Source: RI-106 sp964496875 (lineage in GTDB: Bacteria; Cyanobacteriota; Vampirovibrionia; Obscuribacterales; Obscuribacteraceae). From it: 64,000 bases of DNA. This document shows positions 18,196 through 26,567 of the stretch, piece after piece. Below the pieces are notes generated by a model. It had not been told where the DNA came from. It was given only the letters and a program-made list of their open reading frames with translations, and searched no databases. The translations under genes and the position numbers were made by a program. The stretch spans positions 1 through 64,000 of the forward strand of contig CAZCBH010000019.1 of NCBI GenBank assembly GCA_964496875.1, in the 5' to 3' direction. Numbering within the stretch: position 1 is the first letter of the stretch; each line of letters opens with the position of its first letter.

Positions 18196-18357
18196 CTAAA
18201 TCTTCTTAACAAACTGCTTAACATAAGCCAAGCCAGGTCTTGAAACCAGCATATAGTCAGGTGTTGCAACGATCGCCATCGGTATATATGCTCTGCCTAC
18301 TAGCTGTTCCCATTTAGTAGTTAAGGGTATACACTTGATTCCATCTTCAGATTGTCT
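18196..18357 (-). pseudogene. possible gene remnant or short ORF
   Basis: On the minus strand a stop-free stretch of 53 codons, from just after a TAA (18358-18360) to a TAG (18196-18198), reads like real protein (for example WEQLVGRAYIPMAIVA and YMLVSRPGLAYVKQF). It lacks a usable upstream start codon: the only ATG codons would give a 27- or 18-residue peptide. It could be the decayed 3' end of a gene, or a small gene with an unusual start. It lies convergent to nadC in an otherwise empty 279-base interval. Confidence 0.25.
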
Positions 18358-18434
18358 TTATTTTTTTCGACACACTCTAAACAAAGTGGCTCTGAAGAAC
18401 TGGCGTCTCAATGTAAGTTGGTAGGGTTGAAATC

Positions 18435-18851
18435 ATGAATGATCAGGTCAAAGTTTTTATAATCGACGATTCGGAGCCGACCTTGTTCATGCTCAACCTC
18501 TGGCTCGATCATATGGACGATATAGAAGTGGTCGGCACGGCATTAGTCACCGACGAATTCAAAGAAAGGGTTCTGGAATCGCAAGCCGATGTGATCATTT
18601 GCAACTGGCATATGACCGGTCGCGGCTATGCCCAGCTGCAGGAACTGAAAATAGAGAACCGCTCTCCTGCCCTTATCTCCATCCGAGACGGCAACTATCT
18701 TCCCCTCGAAGGTGTTCTCAACCAGACCCCCGAGACCCTCATTCCCACCACCGCCACCGGTGAAAGTTTACTTGCGGCTATCAAAAGAAGCGCCGAGAAA
18801 AGAAGTCTTGTTGCTAAAGTAGTAGAGTTGGGACTCAGCGAAGCCTGCTGA
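18435..18851 (+). CDS. pseudo-receiver domain protein (no phospho-acceptor Asp)
   Basis: 138 residues, a single CheY-like fold. The N-terminal acidic pair is kept (VFIIDDSEPT, D11/D12), but the phospho-acceptor position reads IICNWHM with Asn57 (codon 18603-18605) instead of Asp. The usual Lys-Pro after strand 5 reads PTTATGE. It therefore cannot be phosphorylated in the normal way and probably acts as a constitutive or protein-binding receiver. No output domain follows. The next gene, a membrane protein, starts 41 bases later on the same strand. Confidence 0.75.
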   Translation: MNDQVKVFIIDDSEPTLFMLNLWLDHMDDIEVVGTALVTDEFKERVLESQADVIICNWHMTGRGYAQLQELKIENRSPALISIRDGNYLPLEGVLNQTPETLIPTTATGESLLAAIKRSAEKRSLVAKVVELGLSEAC

Positions 18852-18892
18852 AATTCCGCCATCCGCCACTCCGCAAGCTGGACTGAGACCTG

Positions 18893-20104
18893 GTGAGCAT
18901 CTCCGGTTTAGAATTCCTGGCTTATCTATTCTCCCTGCTCGTCCTCGAGCTGGCGGCGAGAGCCTGGATTTTCAGAAGTCTGAACGAAGCAAAAGATTCT
19001 GCCATCGCTTTGAACAGCTCGAAAGAAGAGTTGCGCCCTGCGGAAATAGCTTATTTAATCAGAGGCGGTGATACCACTCATGCCCTTATCGTACTCGCTG
19101 CCGACTTGATGCAAAGGGCGCTGAAGCGTGGTGATGATATGAGCTTTTTAAATCGGCTCACCGACTACGAAAAGAACATGTGGACAGTCACCAAAAAGGC
19201 TCTAACCGACTGGGCCCAGCAGAAAGCGAAGCAGACTATTCTAGGCAACGCGCGCAGTCCTATTCAAATAGCCAAACGGCTCTCCTTCCTTTATCGCTTC
19301 ATAACAAGCTCGCTCAGTACGATGATAAAGGATTCTATAAACGATCCCAAAAGATTGCGGAAGTACTTTTCCGCCCAGGGGCTGTGGAGAATTATCGCCG
19401 ATTTCACCAGCGCCGGATACAGACAGGCTTTCGAAAAGGAAATTCGAGAGACCCTTTTGAGTAGAGGACTTCTCATCGAAACAGCAAGAAGAAAGAGACA
19501 TGCCTCGCTTCTGTTGACCGCTTCTATTCTGGGTTTTGCAGGGGTATTTCTAGTTGCCGCCCTGGCTTTCAAGACCTGGTATCTGGCCCTTGTCCTGGGT
19601 ACAGGCTCACTTGTCGCAGCGGCTATCTTTCGGACAGTCCTGATTGCACGCCAACTTCTGCCATTCTATGAAGAGCTTGCGGTGGTGGCAAATCAGATAG
19701 AGAGAACCTCCAGGCGTCTCAATCTGGTAAAGTTCTTGCTTCGGTCGGTGGACACACTCAACTGGTTGGTTGCGATCCTGCTTGGTGGCATCATATCGGT
19801 TTTGGTGCTTACCCTGGCTAAGCTGCTCTATTTGGAAGGAGGCGGCGACCTGGTGCTTGGTTATCTCGGTCTCTTTGTCGCCAACTTCGCCTGTGTCGAT
19901 TTACTATTCAAGGCTCTTGACCTTAGCTTCAACGATCAGCCGAGCAAAATCGCCCTTCAGGAGATCAAACTTCTCAAAGAGGATCTCAAAGAGATTAAGC
20001 CACTCAACTCTTTCAAAGAGTACCTTGACAGTCAGGTCTACAATCCGAAGTTTTCACGACTGATTGCCGTCTATGGCATCGAGACCCTTTTTATTCTCGC
20101 TTAG
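18893..20104 (+). CDS. polytopic membrane protein, function unknown
   Basis: 403 residues with a GTG start. A first membrane helix (about 5-25) is followed by a helical cytoplasmic region (45-200), two helices (about 205-250) and two more (about 295-345), then a charged tail. The stretch LRPAEIAYLIRGGDTTHALI resembles the repeat of the TIGR04222 membrane proteins (L-P-E-x-A-Y-L-x-G-G), but I cannot confirm membership. It sits between the pseudo-receiver and a short-chain dehydrogenase in a plus-strand run. Confidence 0.65.
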   Translation: MSISGLEFLAYLFSLLVLELAARAWIFRSLNEAKDSAIALNSSKEELRPAEIAYLIRGGDTTHALIVLAADLMQRALKRGDDMSFLNRLTDYEKNMWTVTKKALTDWAQQKAKQTILGNARSPIQIAKRLSFLYRFITSSLSTMIKDSINDPKRLRKYFSAQGLWRIIADFTSAGYRQAFEKEIRETLLSRGLLIETARRKRHASLLLTASILGFAGVFLVAALAFKTWYLALVLGTGSLVAAAIFRTVLIARQLLPFYEELAVVANQIERTSRRLNLVKFLLRSVDTLNWLVAILLGGIISVLVLTLAKLLYLEGGGDLVLGYLGLFVANFACVDLLFKALDLSFNDQPSKIALQEIKLLKEDLKEIKPLNSFKEYLDSQVYNPKFSRLIAVYGIETLFILA

Positions 20105-20158
20105 TATAGAACGGTTTCAACAGACTCTCTTTACATCCCGGTCTTCCCTAACGTAAAA

Positions 20159-21094
20159 ATGGCCGGTGCATATCCGAGAGCCCGGATCAAAAACCAATAT
20201 AATTTACGAATGCTGTTTGCAAGGAAGAGATCTTTGAATAAAGAATTTGCCGGAGTGATAACCGGTGCATCATCAGGCATAGGCAAAGCCCTGGCAATTT
20301 ACCTGGCTCGCAAATATCGAGCCAGGCTCATTATTAGCGGGCGGAACGAAGAACAGCTCAAAACCACCAAGGATTTGGTGGAGAAAGCCGGCGGACTGGC
20401 AACGATAGTGGTAGCAGACATAGGGGAGGAAGGAGTTGCCAGAAAACTGGTGGATACCTGCGTAGAGCAATTCGGCTCGATCGATCTTCTGGTAAACAAT
20501 GCCGGCATGGCTTATCCAGGAAGGGTGCTCAACCTTAATATGGAAGACTGGCGCAGAGTTTTTGATGTCAACTATTTCGCCTGTGTAGAAGCGATTTACG
20601 CAGCGCTTCCTCACTTTCTTGAAAAGGGCGGGGGCAAAATCGTCAACATCTCTTCCGTGGCAGGCAAAATTCCTATCGCCGGATCGGTTATGTATTCCTC
20701 TTCGAAACATGCTCTTAACTCGATGTCGGTTGCCATGGGAGCGGAGCTGAGTTCCAAGAATATCGATTTCCTCACGGTCTGTCCCGGTTGGGTGCGAACT
20801 GAATTCTTTGAAAAGAATCAGGTTGCTGATGAGAAAAATCCAACGCTAATCGCCAGCAAGAATACCCCTTCGGGACTATTGATGCGCCTTGTGCTCTCGA
20901 TATCGGCAGAAGATGTGGCGAAAGAAATAGACTCTTATTTAAGAAAAGGCGGAAGCCATGAAATTATAATGACGGCTCCCGGCAAGTTCTTCGAGCGATT
21001 GAACGGATTGCTTCCCGGGGTGGTCTGGAATATCAACAAAATGCTGCCCACCGATTATGTGGACTCCTCTACAAAGGATAAGGTCAAAACGTGA
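20159..21094 (+). CDS. short-chain dehydrogenase/reductase
   Basis: 311 residues of the classical SDR family: cofactor motif TGASSGIG near residue 36, NNAG at about 115, catalytic Ser in NISSVAGK, and YxxxK as YSSSK. After the core it has an extended C-terminus (SAEDVAKEIDSYLRKGG and LLPGVVWNINK). This resembles the long-chain or sphingoid-lipid-associated SDRs, which carry a C-terminal membrane-interacting helix. Substrate unknown. The start is uncertain; an ATG at 20210 would place the dinucleotide motif closer to the N-terminus, as is usual. The stop overlaps the GTG of the next gene by four bases. Confidence 0.82.
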   Translation: MAGAYPRARIKNQYNLRMLFARKRSLNKEFAGVITGASSGIGKALAIYLARKYRARLIISGRNEEQLKTTKDLVEKAGGLATIVVADIGEEGVARKLVDTCVEQFGSIDLLVNNAGMAYPGRVLNLNMEDWRRVFDVNYFACVEAIYAALPHFLEKGGGKIVNISSVAGKIPIAGSVMYSSSKHALNSMSVAMGAELSSKNIDFLTVCPGWVRTEFFEKNQVADEKNPTLIASKNTPSGLLMRLVLSISAEDVAKEIDSYLRKGGSHEIIMTAPGKFFERLNGLLPGVVWNINKMLPTDYVDSSTKDKVKT

Positions 21095-21759
21095 GCCAGG
21101 AAAACGACCAGAACCGGACTGCCGGCGAGCCGACCAAACTGACCTATGATCAGGACGCATTTCTAGAACAGGCGGCCAGTTATCGTTTTGCCCTCAAGAA
21201 GGAAAAAGAGATTAAGGCGAAACGCCATGCCGCTATGCAGGTCCTGGGGGCAGCCGCGGTCAATTTTGTGCAGTTGCTCGATCCTAACAATGGTGGAAAC
21301 TCAGGTGAGGGGCAAAAATCGATTCTCACCGCCAACCTGGCTAACGACGTCATCAACATACGCTCCGATAGACGCAGGCTTACCATTACTATTCTGAGCG
21401 GAGTGAGCAGCGACTGCGAACTTTCCAACCCCAGAAATGAGAACTGTGGACAGATCTTCGTCTACGCCTATCTGGCCGACCAGGATACCGCCACCCTCGT
21501 CTCCCGATTGAGAATCTATATCAACGGAGATATAGACGACGGCGACCTTCATAGCTGGAGCGTGGATGAAGGCGCCGAAGGCTGCTATCCCTATCTCTCA
21601 AAGCTTATCAACAGCTGCTTATTCGCTCCGAATATGTCCTGGGTGACCGATTCGAAGCTACCGCCCTTCTTGACCCATGTTCCGATTGTAAACGGAGAAG
21701 TACATTTGGAACATTTACACAGAACTTCGGGCCAATATACGGTTAAACCGGGCAAGTAA
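21091..21759 (+). CDS. unknown protein, coupled to the SDR gene
   Basis: 222 residues starting at GTG, overlapping the SDR stop (GTGA). It is soluble, with an N-terminal helical region (25-70) and a beta-rich middle (ILTANLANDVINIRSD, RLTITILSG). Several Cys residues are present (SDCELSNPRNENCG, GCYPYL, NSCLF). I recognise no family and no catalytic motif. It links the dehydrogenase upstream to the kinase pair downstream, which starts 71 bases later. Confidence 0.55.
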   Translation: MSQENDQNRTAGEPTKLTYDQDAFLEQAASYRFALKKEKEIKAKRHAAMQVLGAAAVNFVQLLDPNNGGNSGEGQKSILTANLANDVINIRSDRRRLTITILSGVSSDCELSNPRNENCGQIFVYAYLADQDTATLVSRLRIYINGDIDDGDLHSWSVDEGAEGCYPYLSKLINSCLFAPNMSWVTDSKLPPFLTHVPIVNGEVHLEHLHRTSGQYTVKPGK

Positions 21760-21830
21760 TATTTACTGCAGATACAATGAAATTTGTTCGGCATCGGTAG
21801 AAATTACAGAGATAACTCGGAAAAAAGCTA

Positions 21831-23312
21831 GTGGCACAGCTTGAGTTGGCAATCCCCTATAAAAGTAAACTCTGCAGCGCAGGTATGTTCTGTACTGTGG
21901 CGATGATGCCTATCTGGGCGGCATTAATCCCATTTGCCCTGGGCTATTTCACCAGCTCAATTCTGCGGGGCAACTCCAACATAAGCGGGCTGGAGGCAAT
22001 TTTTTTCTATACGCTCTTCCTTGCCATACCGGCAATAGGCATAGTTTTGTCGGCTGTCTTCGAGGACAACTTGATAGTGGTCTCGAAAGAAGGGCTATCA
22101 TTTCCTTTGCGCATGCTCTTCAACCTGGGCTTCCGCAGAGAGCGCCTCTGGTCCGAGGTAAGCCACGCCACCCTATCCGATCCCCTCAGTGATGATGACA
22201 GCGACAGGCTGCTCACCCTGGGCTTCTCCTCCGGCGGCGATGTCCGTATTCAGCTGGGCAAGATGAAAAAGCCCGATATAGAACAATTGATGCTCGCTTT
22301 AGAAGTCTGGGCAAAGAATATGCCCCGCCCTCAAAACCTGATTGAATTCCAGAACGACCTGCAAAACACCAACCTGGGCATCGAGAAACTGAGCTACACC
22401 CAGATGTGGGAAGAGGAGCTGAGCCGTCGCTTCAGCAATACCAGCTTCATCCCTCTGAAACCCAATCAGAAACTGATGGGAGATAAACTGGTGGTGATTC
22501 GCCAGCTTGCCTTCGGCGGGCTCTCGGCTATCTATCTGGCGCAGCTGGGCGGCTCTTCCCTGGTGGTGCTCAAAGAGCTGGTCATTCCACCAAATTCGGG
22601 CGAAGCGGCAAGAGCCAAAGCCGAGGAGATGTTCGAGCGAGAGGCGAAACTCTTGGTCAAGCTCAAGCATCCTCATATAGCCCGGGTGATGGATCACTTT
22701 CAAGAAAACGGCCGCAATTATCTTTTGTTAGAGTATGTCCGGGGTCAGGATTTAAGGCAGCTGGTCAATCAGCACGGCCCCAGGCAAGAATGGCAGGTCC
22801 TGAGCTGGGCTTTGCAGATAGCCGACATTCTCGAATATCTGCACGGCAACGATCCGCCTGTCATTCACCGGGATCTGACCCCGGACAATCTGGTGCTCAA
22901 TCACAAGAACGATGTGGTCTTAATAGATTTCGGCGCCGCCAACGAATTCGTCGGCACCGCCACCGGTACCTTTGTCGGTAAGCAGTCCTATATAGCTCCG
23001 GAGCAGCTTAGGGGCAAAGCGACCCCGTCAAGCGATCTCTATGCCCTGGGTGGCACCATGTATTTCCTTCTCACCGGCTCGGATCCAGAAGCGCTTATGG
23101 CTTCGGATCCTAGATCTGCCGAGCCGAAAGAGGGAGCAGAAAATCCAAGTGTTTCCGATGAAATAGCCGAGCTGGTGCTTGCTTGCACCCAGATGGAAGA
23201 GGCGGATCGTCCAGGCAGCATCAAGAGAGTGAAAGAGACCCTGGCGGCGCTGAAGGCCAATTGCCCGGACCCGCCGCAGGAAGTGCTCGAAGAGAAGGAA
23301 GGGGAGCAATGA
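21831..23312 (+). CDS. membrane-anchored Ser/Thr protein kinase (first of two)
   Basis: 493 residues with a GTG start. Two N-terminal membrane helices (about 20-45 and 57-80) are followed by a bacterial-PH-like region (about 85-155; SKEGLSFPLRM, LWSEVSHATL) and a Hanks-type kinase domain from about 225. The Gly-rich loop reads LAFGGLSAIYLA, the strand-3 Lys VVLKEL, the catalytic loop HRDLTPDN, the metal loop IDFGAA, and the P+1 region YIAPEQLRG. All catalytic residues are present, so it should be active. The order is the reverse of PknB-type kinases: membrane helices first, kinase last. It overlaps the second kinase gene by four bases (ATGA). Confidence 0.9.
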   Translation: MAQLELAIPYKSKLCSAGMFCTVAMMPIWAALIPFALGYFTSSILRGNSNISGLEAIFFYTLFLAIPAIGIVLSAVFEDNLIVVSKEGLSFPLRMLFNLGFRRERLWSEVSHATLSDPLSDDDSDRLLTLGFSSGGDVRIQLGKMKKPDIEQLMLALEVWAKNMPRPQNLIEFQNDLQNTNLGIEKLSYTQMWEEELSRRFSNTSFIPLKPNQKLMGDKLVVIRQLAFGGLSAIYLAQLGGSSLVVLKELVIPPNSGEAARAKAEEMFEREAKLLVKLKHPHIARVMDHFQENGRNYLLLEYVRGQDLRQLVNQHGPRQEWQVLSWALQIADILEYLHGNDPPVIHRDLTPDNLVLNHKNDVVLIDFGAANEFVGTATGTFVGKQSYIAPEQLRGKATPSSDLYALGGTMYFLLTGSDPEALMASDPRSAEPKEGAENPSVSDEIAELVLACTQMEEADRPGSIKRVKETLAALKANCPDPPQEVLEEKEGEQ

Positions 23313-24922
23313 GCAGATCCCAGACCCGGACTCAGTCCTATCCTATAAGCCTGCATTTTGCCACCGGGGCCTCCGGCGATGATGAATATCTGATCGAGTA
23401 CAATCCCTATCATACGACCGAAAAATGGCTCTCCAACAGATTCTCCGATCTCAATACCTGGAAAGCCTGGTTCGGTCTATTCGTTGTGATCATCTTCTTT
23501 GTCATGGGCGGTCCCGGCAGAGTACAGGAATTCTTCGATAAGAAACCATCCGGTGACGGCATTATCCCGCCCGATCTTGTTGGCGGCACCGATATCCCGA
23601 GCACCATTAATAGCACCGGTCAAGTCCTCAATCTTCCTCAGATCGAAGGAGTGAAACAAGCAGCCGAAGGGCTGGGCTTTACCTCTATTGCGGTGCTCTG
23701 TTTCCTGGCCAGCTTCATCGCCCTGGCGGTGCTTTATATAATTTACCGGGTCACCTCCGAGCCCACTCATCTGGCCCTTTCAGAAAACGGCATCGCCTGG
23801 GAGTGGCGCCGCACACTTCTAAATAGAGGCTCCAGGGTCGCCTGGGAAGATGTCAGATCGATAGAGCTGTCCTCACCTGAAGGCAACACATCGGCGCTCA
23901 ACTGCGTTATCAATATCAAGACCGAGGCAAAAGAGCCTGTGATGCGGATCAAGCTGGGCGGGCTCGCCACCCATGATGACCGCCAGGCTTTATTAGATTC
24001 AATAGAGCGCTGGGCCCCGGATGCCACCCGGGATGCCCAGCTGACCGATTTACTTGCCGCACCGCAAGATCAAAGCTATACGGAATTATGGCTGGAGGCC
24101 CTCTCGGCACCTCCTGATAGAGAACGTCTGGAGCCTCTTTCCGACGGCACAAAAATGCAGGGCGGCAAGTTTACCGTGGTCGGTCATCTGGGCACAGGTG
24201 GTCAGGGCACCGCCTATGATGCTGTTGACGCCGACGGCAACGCGGTGGTGCTAAAAGAGTTCATTCTTCCTGTATATGTCGACATCAATGTCCGCAAACA
24301 GGCACTGGATAGAATGAACAACGAGGTCAAGCTCCTGCAAAATCTCGATCACCCTCAGATTGTCAAACTGATAGATTTCTTCTTCGAAGACCATCGCAAT
24401 TATCTCGTCCTGGAAAAAATCTCGGGCGGTTCGCTGAGGACCATGGTAGAGAAGGGCAAGCGCTTCAGCCAGGAGGAGGTTATTGCACTGTCCATGCAGA
24501 TGGCCGAGATCCTGTCCTATCTCCATAGCCTCTCACCGCCGATAGTGCACAGAGATTTCACCCCGGACAATCTCATGTTGCAGGAAGACGGGCTCTTGAA
24601 ACTTCTCGATTTCAATGTTGCCCAGCAAAAGACCTCTTCTGTCACCTGTACGGTGGTGGGTAAACAGGCTTACCTGCCTCCGGAACAATTCCGGGGCAAA
24701 CCCTGCTCCCAGAGTGATATCTATGCCATGGGTGCCACCATGTACTTCCTGCTTGTGGGCGAAGACCCCGATGCCATCACCAGCTCGCATCCGGCAAAAG
24801 CAACCGAAGTAGAAGAGAAGCTCGATGCCCTGGTGGCGAAGGCGACGGCGCTGGAGCTCGAGAAGCGCTATCAAGACGCGGACTCGCTCCTGGAGGACTT
24901 AAAAAATCTCGCCCAATGCTAG
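23309..24922 (+). CDS. membrane-anchored Ser/Thr protein kinase (second of two)
   Basis: 537 residues from the ATG at 23309, which follows GGGGAG and overlaps the stop of the first kinase. It is a paralogue with the same layout: helices at about 52-67 and 124-147 around a 55-residue loop, a PH-like stretch (LALSENGIAWEW, AWEDVRSIEL), then the kinase. The Gly loop is LGTGGQGTAYDA, Lys is in VVLKEF, and the catalytic loop is HRDFTPDN. The metal-binding DFG reads LLDFNVAQ, with Gly replaced by Asn, and the APE motif reads PPE. Asp is kept, so activity is possible but may be altered. The extracytoplasmic loop, longer than in the first kinase, may sense something different. Confidence 0.9.
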   Translation: MSRSQTRTQSYPISLHFATGASGDDEYLIEYNPYHTTEKWLSNRFSDLNTWKAWFGLFVVIIFFVMGGPGRVQEFFDKKPSGDGIIPPDLVGGTDIPSTINSTGQVLNLPQIEGVKQAAEGLGFTSIAVLCFLASFIALAVLYIIYRVTSEPTHLALSENGIAWEWRRTLLNRGSRVAWEDVRSIELSSPEGNTSALNCVINIKTEAKEPVMRIKLGGLATHDDRQALLDSIERWAPDATRDAQLTDLLAAPQDQSYTELWLEALSAPPDRERLEPLSDGTKMQGGKFTVVGHLGTGGQGTAYDAVDADGNAVVLKEFILPVYVDINVRKQALDRMNNEVKLLQNLDHPQIVKLIDFFFEDHRNYLVLEKISGGSLRTMVEKGKRFSQEEVIALSMQMAEILSYLHSLSPPIVHRDFTPDNLMLQEDGLLKLLDFNVAQQKTSSVTCTVVGKQAYLPPEQFRGKPCSQSDIYAMGATMYFLLVGEDPDAITSSHPAKATEVEEKLDALVAKATALELEKRYQDADSLLEDLKNLAQC

Positions 24923-24962
24923 AGCAATTATATTATGCTGGCTGATTGCCTCATCACAGACG

Positions 24963-25508
24963 ATGGCGCAACTTCAAGCTGCCGAAAAATACCAGAGCTG
25001 GTATCCGTCTTCTATCGCCCTTCCAAGTGGACTCAATTATCCCTGTGCGCTCACGCCTCTGCCCAGGGATTTGCCGGGGATTCCCGCCGCCGATAGGGCT
25101 TACATAGATCATGTCTACAGTATGATCCTCAAATGTGTCCAGGCCAAGACGGCGATGTTAGCCTCTTTGAACGATCCAAGTAAAGTCAAAGCGGCTTATT
25201 CCAGATACTACTATGATACCAAAGCGTCCATGGATAAAATTCGCTCCGAGCCGACTCCGAAGGGACTGGAGAGCTTTCGTAATCAAGTTCTCAAAGCGAT
25301 AGGTCTACAGATGGTCTTTTTCGACAAAGCGACAAAACAGGCTCAAGCCAGGATCCCCTTCCAATCTATAATGACTATTCCGGAAGGCAAGCAAGCCTCG
25401 AGCGCGCTTATTGCCGCCTGGGGCAAAATGACGGCCCGTTATCCTTCCTGGGACAAAGCCACCAAGGATAGTATCTATCACCATCTCTGCGCCCTGGATC
25501 TTTTCTAG
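24963..25508 (+). CDS. unknown 181-residue protein downstream of the kinases
   Basis: Mostly helical soluble protein without signal peptide. It has a Pro/Tyr-rich start (YPSSIALPSGLNYPCALTPLP) and a central Tyr-rich helix (AYSRYYYDTKASM). I recognise no family or active site. It starts 40 bases after the second kinase and may be part of the same transcript, hence a candidate substrate or partner. Its last four bases overlap the end of the convergent TPR gene. Confidence 0.5.
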   Translation: MAQLQAAEKYQSWYPSSIALPSGLNYPCALTPLPRDLPGIPAADRAYIDHVYSMILKCVQAKTAMLASLNDPSKVKAAYSRYYYDTKASMDKIRSEPTPKGLESFRNQVLKAIGLQMVFFDKATKQAQARIPFQSIMTIPEGKQASSALIAAWGKMTARYPSWDKATKDSIYHHLCALDLF

Positions 25509-26473
25509 ATCTCTTTTTCGCGAAGCATAGAGATCTTGGTTTCGAGCATATCGGCATCCTGCTCTCTATCCGTGCGCCTGAGCAGATCGACCAGGTTCTC
25601 CATGGTGGCGGCGACACTGGGATGATCCGGTCCTAAGGCCTCTTCGTATATTTCGATCGAGCGGCGATAGAGCGATTCTGCCCTGGCCAGGTGATCGGAG
25701 TGATGGTAGATCCAGGCAAGACGGCTCAAGCTCTCGGCGACTTTAGGATTACCGGGACTGAGAGCCGCTTCTCTTATCGCCAGAGCACGACGGTGAAATG
25801 CTTCTGCCGTATCGAGGTTATCCGAATCGGTAAACAAAGAGGCAAGGTTGGTGAGGATCTCGGCCACTTCCGGATGCTCCGGTCCAAAAAACTTTTCGTG
25901 GATTTTGAGAACTTGCCTGAGCATCAGTTCCGCTTCGGAAGGTCGTCCATGATCCCGATAGAGCAGACCCAGGTTCAATAGCACTTCGGCTACCTCGACA
26001 TGATCGTCACCCAGAAATTTCTGCCTTATATCCAGGGCTCTTTTATAGAGCGGTTCGGCTTTCTCCGCACGCTGCATGGCGCGATAGAGTTCAGCCAGGT
26101 TATTGATGGCAGAAGCCAGCGATGGGTGCTCTATGCCGAGGCTCTTTTCCTGGATGGTAAGAGCCTGGCGAAAGAGAGGCTCGGCATCCTGCAATTTGGT
26201 CTGGGCGAGATAGACCATGGCGAGATTATTCATGGCTGAGCCTATATCCGGATGATCGACAGCCAGAACACGGTCTCTTATGACAAGGGCGCGATCTAGA
26301 AAGATTTCGGCTTCATCGAAGCGGCTCTCATGATAGAGGAGCAGACCGATAGAGGTCAGATAGTCGGCAAGTTCGGGATTTTCAGCACCAAGAGCCTCTT
26401 CCATCTGGGGAAGAAGCGACATGAGCGCTTGAATATTGTCGTTCATATCTGCCTGGGCTTCGGATTCTGGCAT
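25505..26473 (-). CDS. kinesin-light-chain-type TPR protein
   Basis: 322 residues made of 42-residue TPR units of the kinesin-light-chain (TPR_10/TPR_12) type. Each unit carries HP-(D/E/S)-(V/I/L)-(A/G) and NNLA-x-(V/L)-Y landmarks (for example HPDIGSAMNNLAMVYLAQ, HPSLASAINNLAELYRAM). About six units run from residue 35 to 310. No signal peptide, so cytoplasmic. Likely a protein-interaction scaffold; such proteins are common as partners of bacterial kinases, but this gene is on the opposite strand. Confidence 0.85.
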   Translation of the reverse strand: MPESEAQADMNDNIQALMSLLPQMEEALGAENPELADYLTSIGLLLYHESRFDEAEIFLDRALVIRDRVLAVDHPDIGSAMNNLAMVYLAQTKLQDAEPLFRQALTIQEKSLGIEHPSLASAINNLAELYRAMQRAEKAEPLYKRALDIRQKFLGDDHVEVAEVLLNLGLLYRDHGRPSEAELMLRQVLKIHEKFFGPEHPEVAEILTNLASLFTDSDNLDTAEAFHRRALAIREAALSPGNPKVAESLSRLAWIYHHSDHLARAESLYRRSIEIYEEALGPDHPSVAATMENLVDLLRRTDREQDADMLETKISMLREKEI

Positions 26474-26567
26474 GTCTTTATCGAGCGTAGCCTTGCATAT
26501 TAGTTTTTTGCCGTATTGAGAGCGATTCCTAACATATCCTCGAAGGAATTCTAATGATCACTTATTA

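Noticed and set aside
23183..23308. 42-codon N-terminal extension of the second kinase
   Set aside because: It overlaps the end of the first kinase in another frame. The ATG at 23309 has GGGGAG before it and a standard ATGA overlap.
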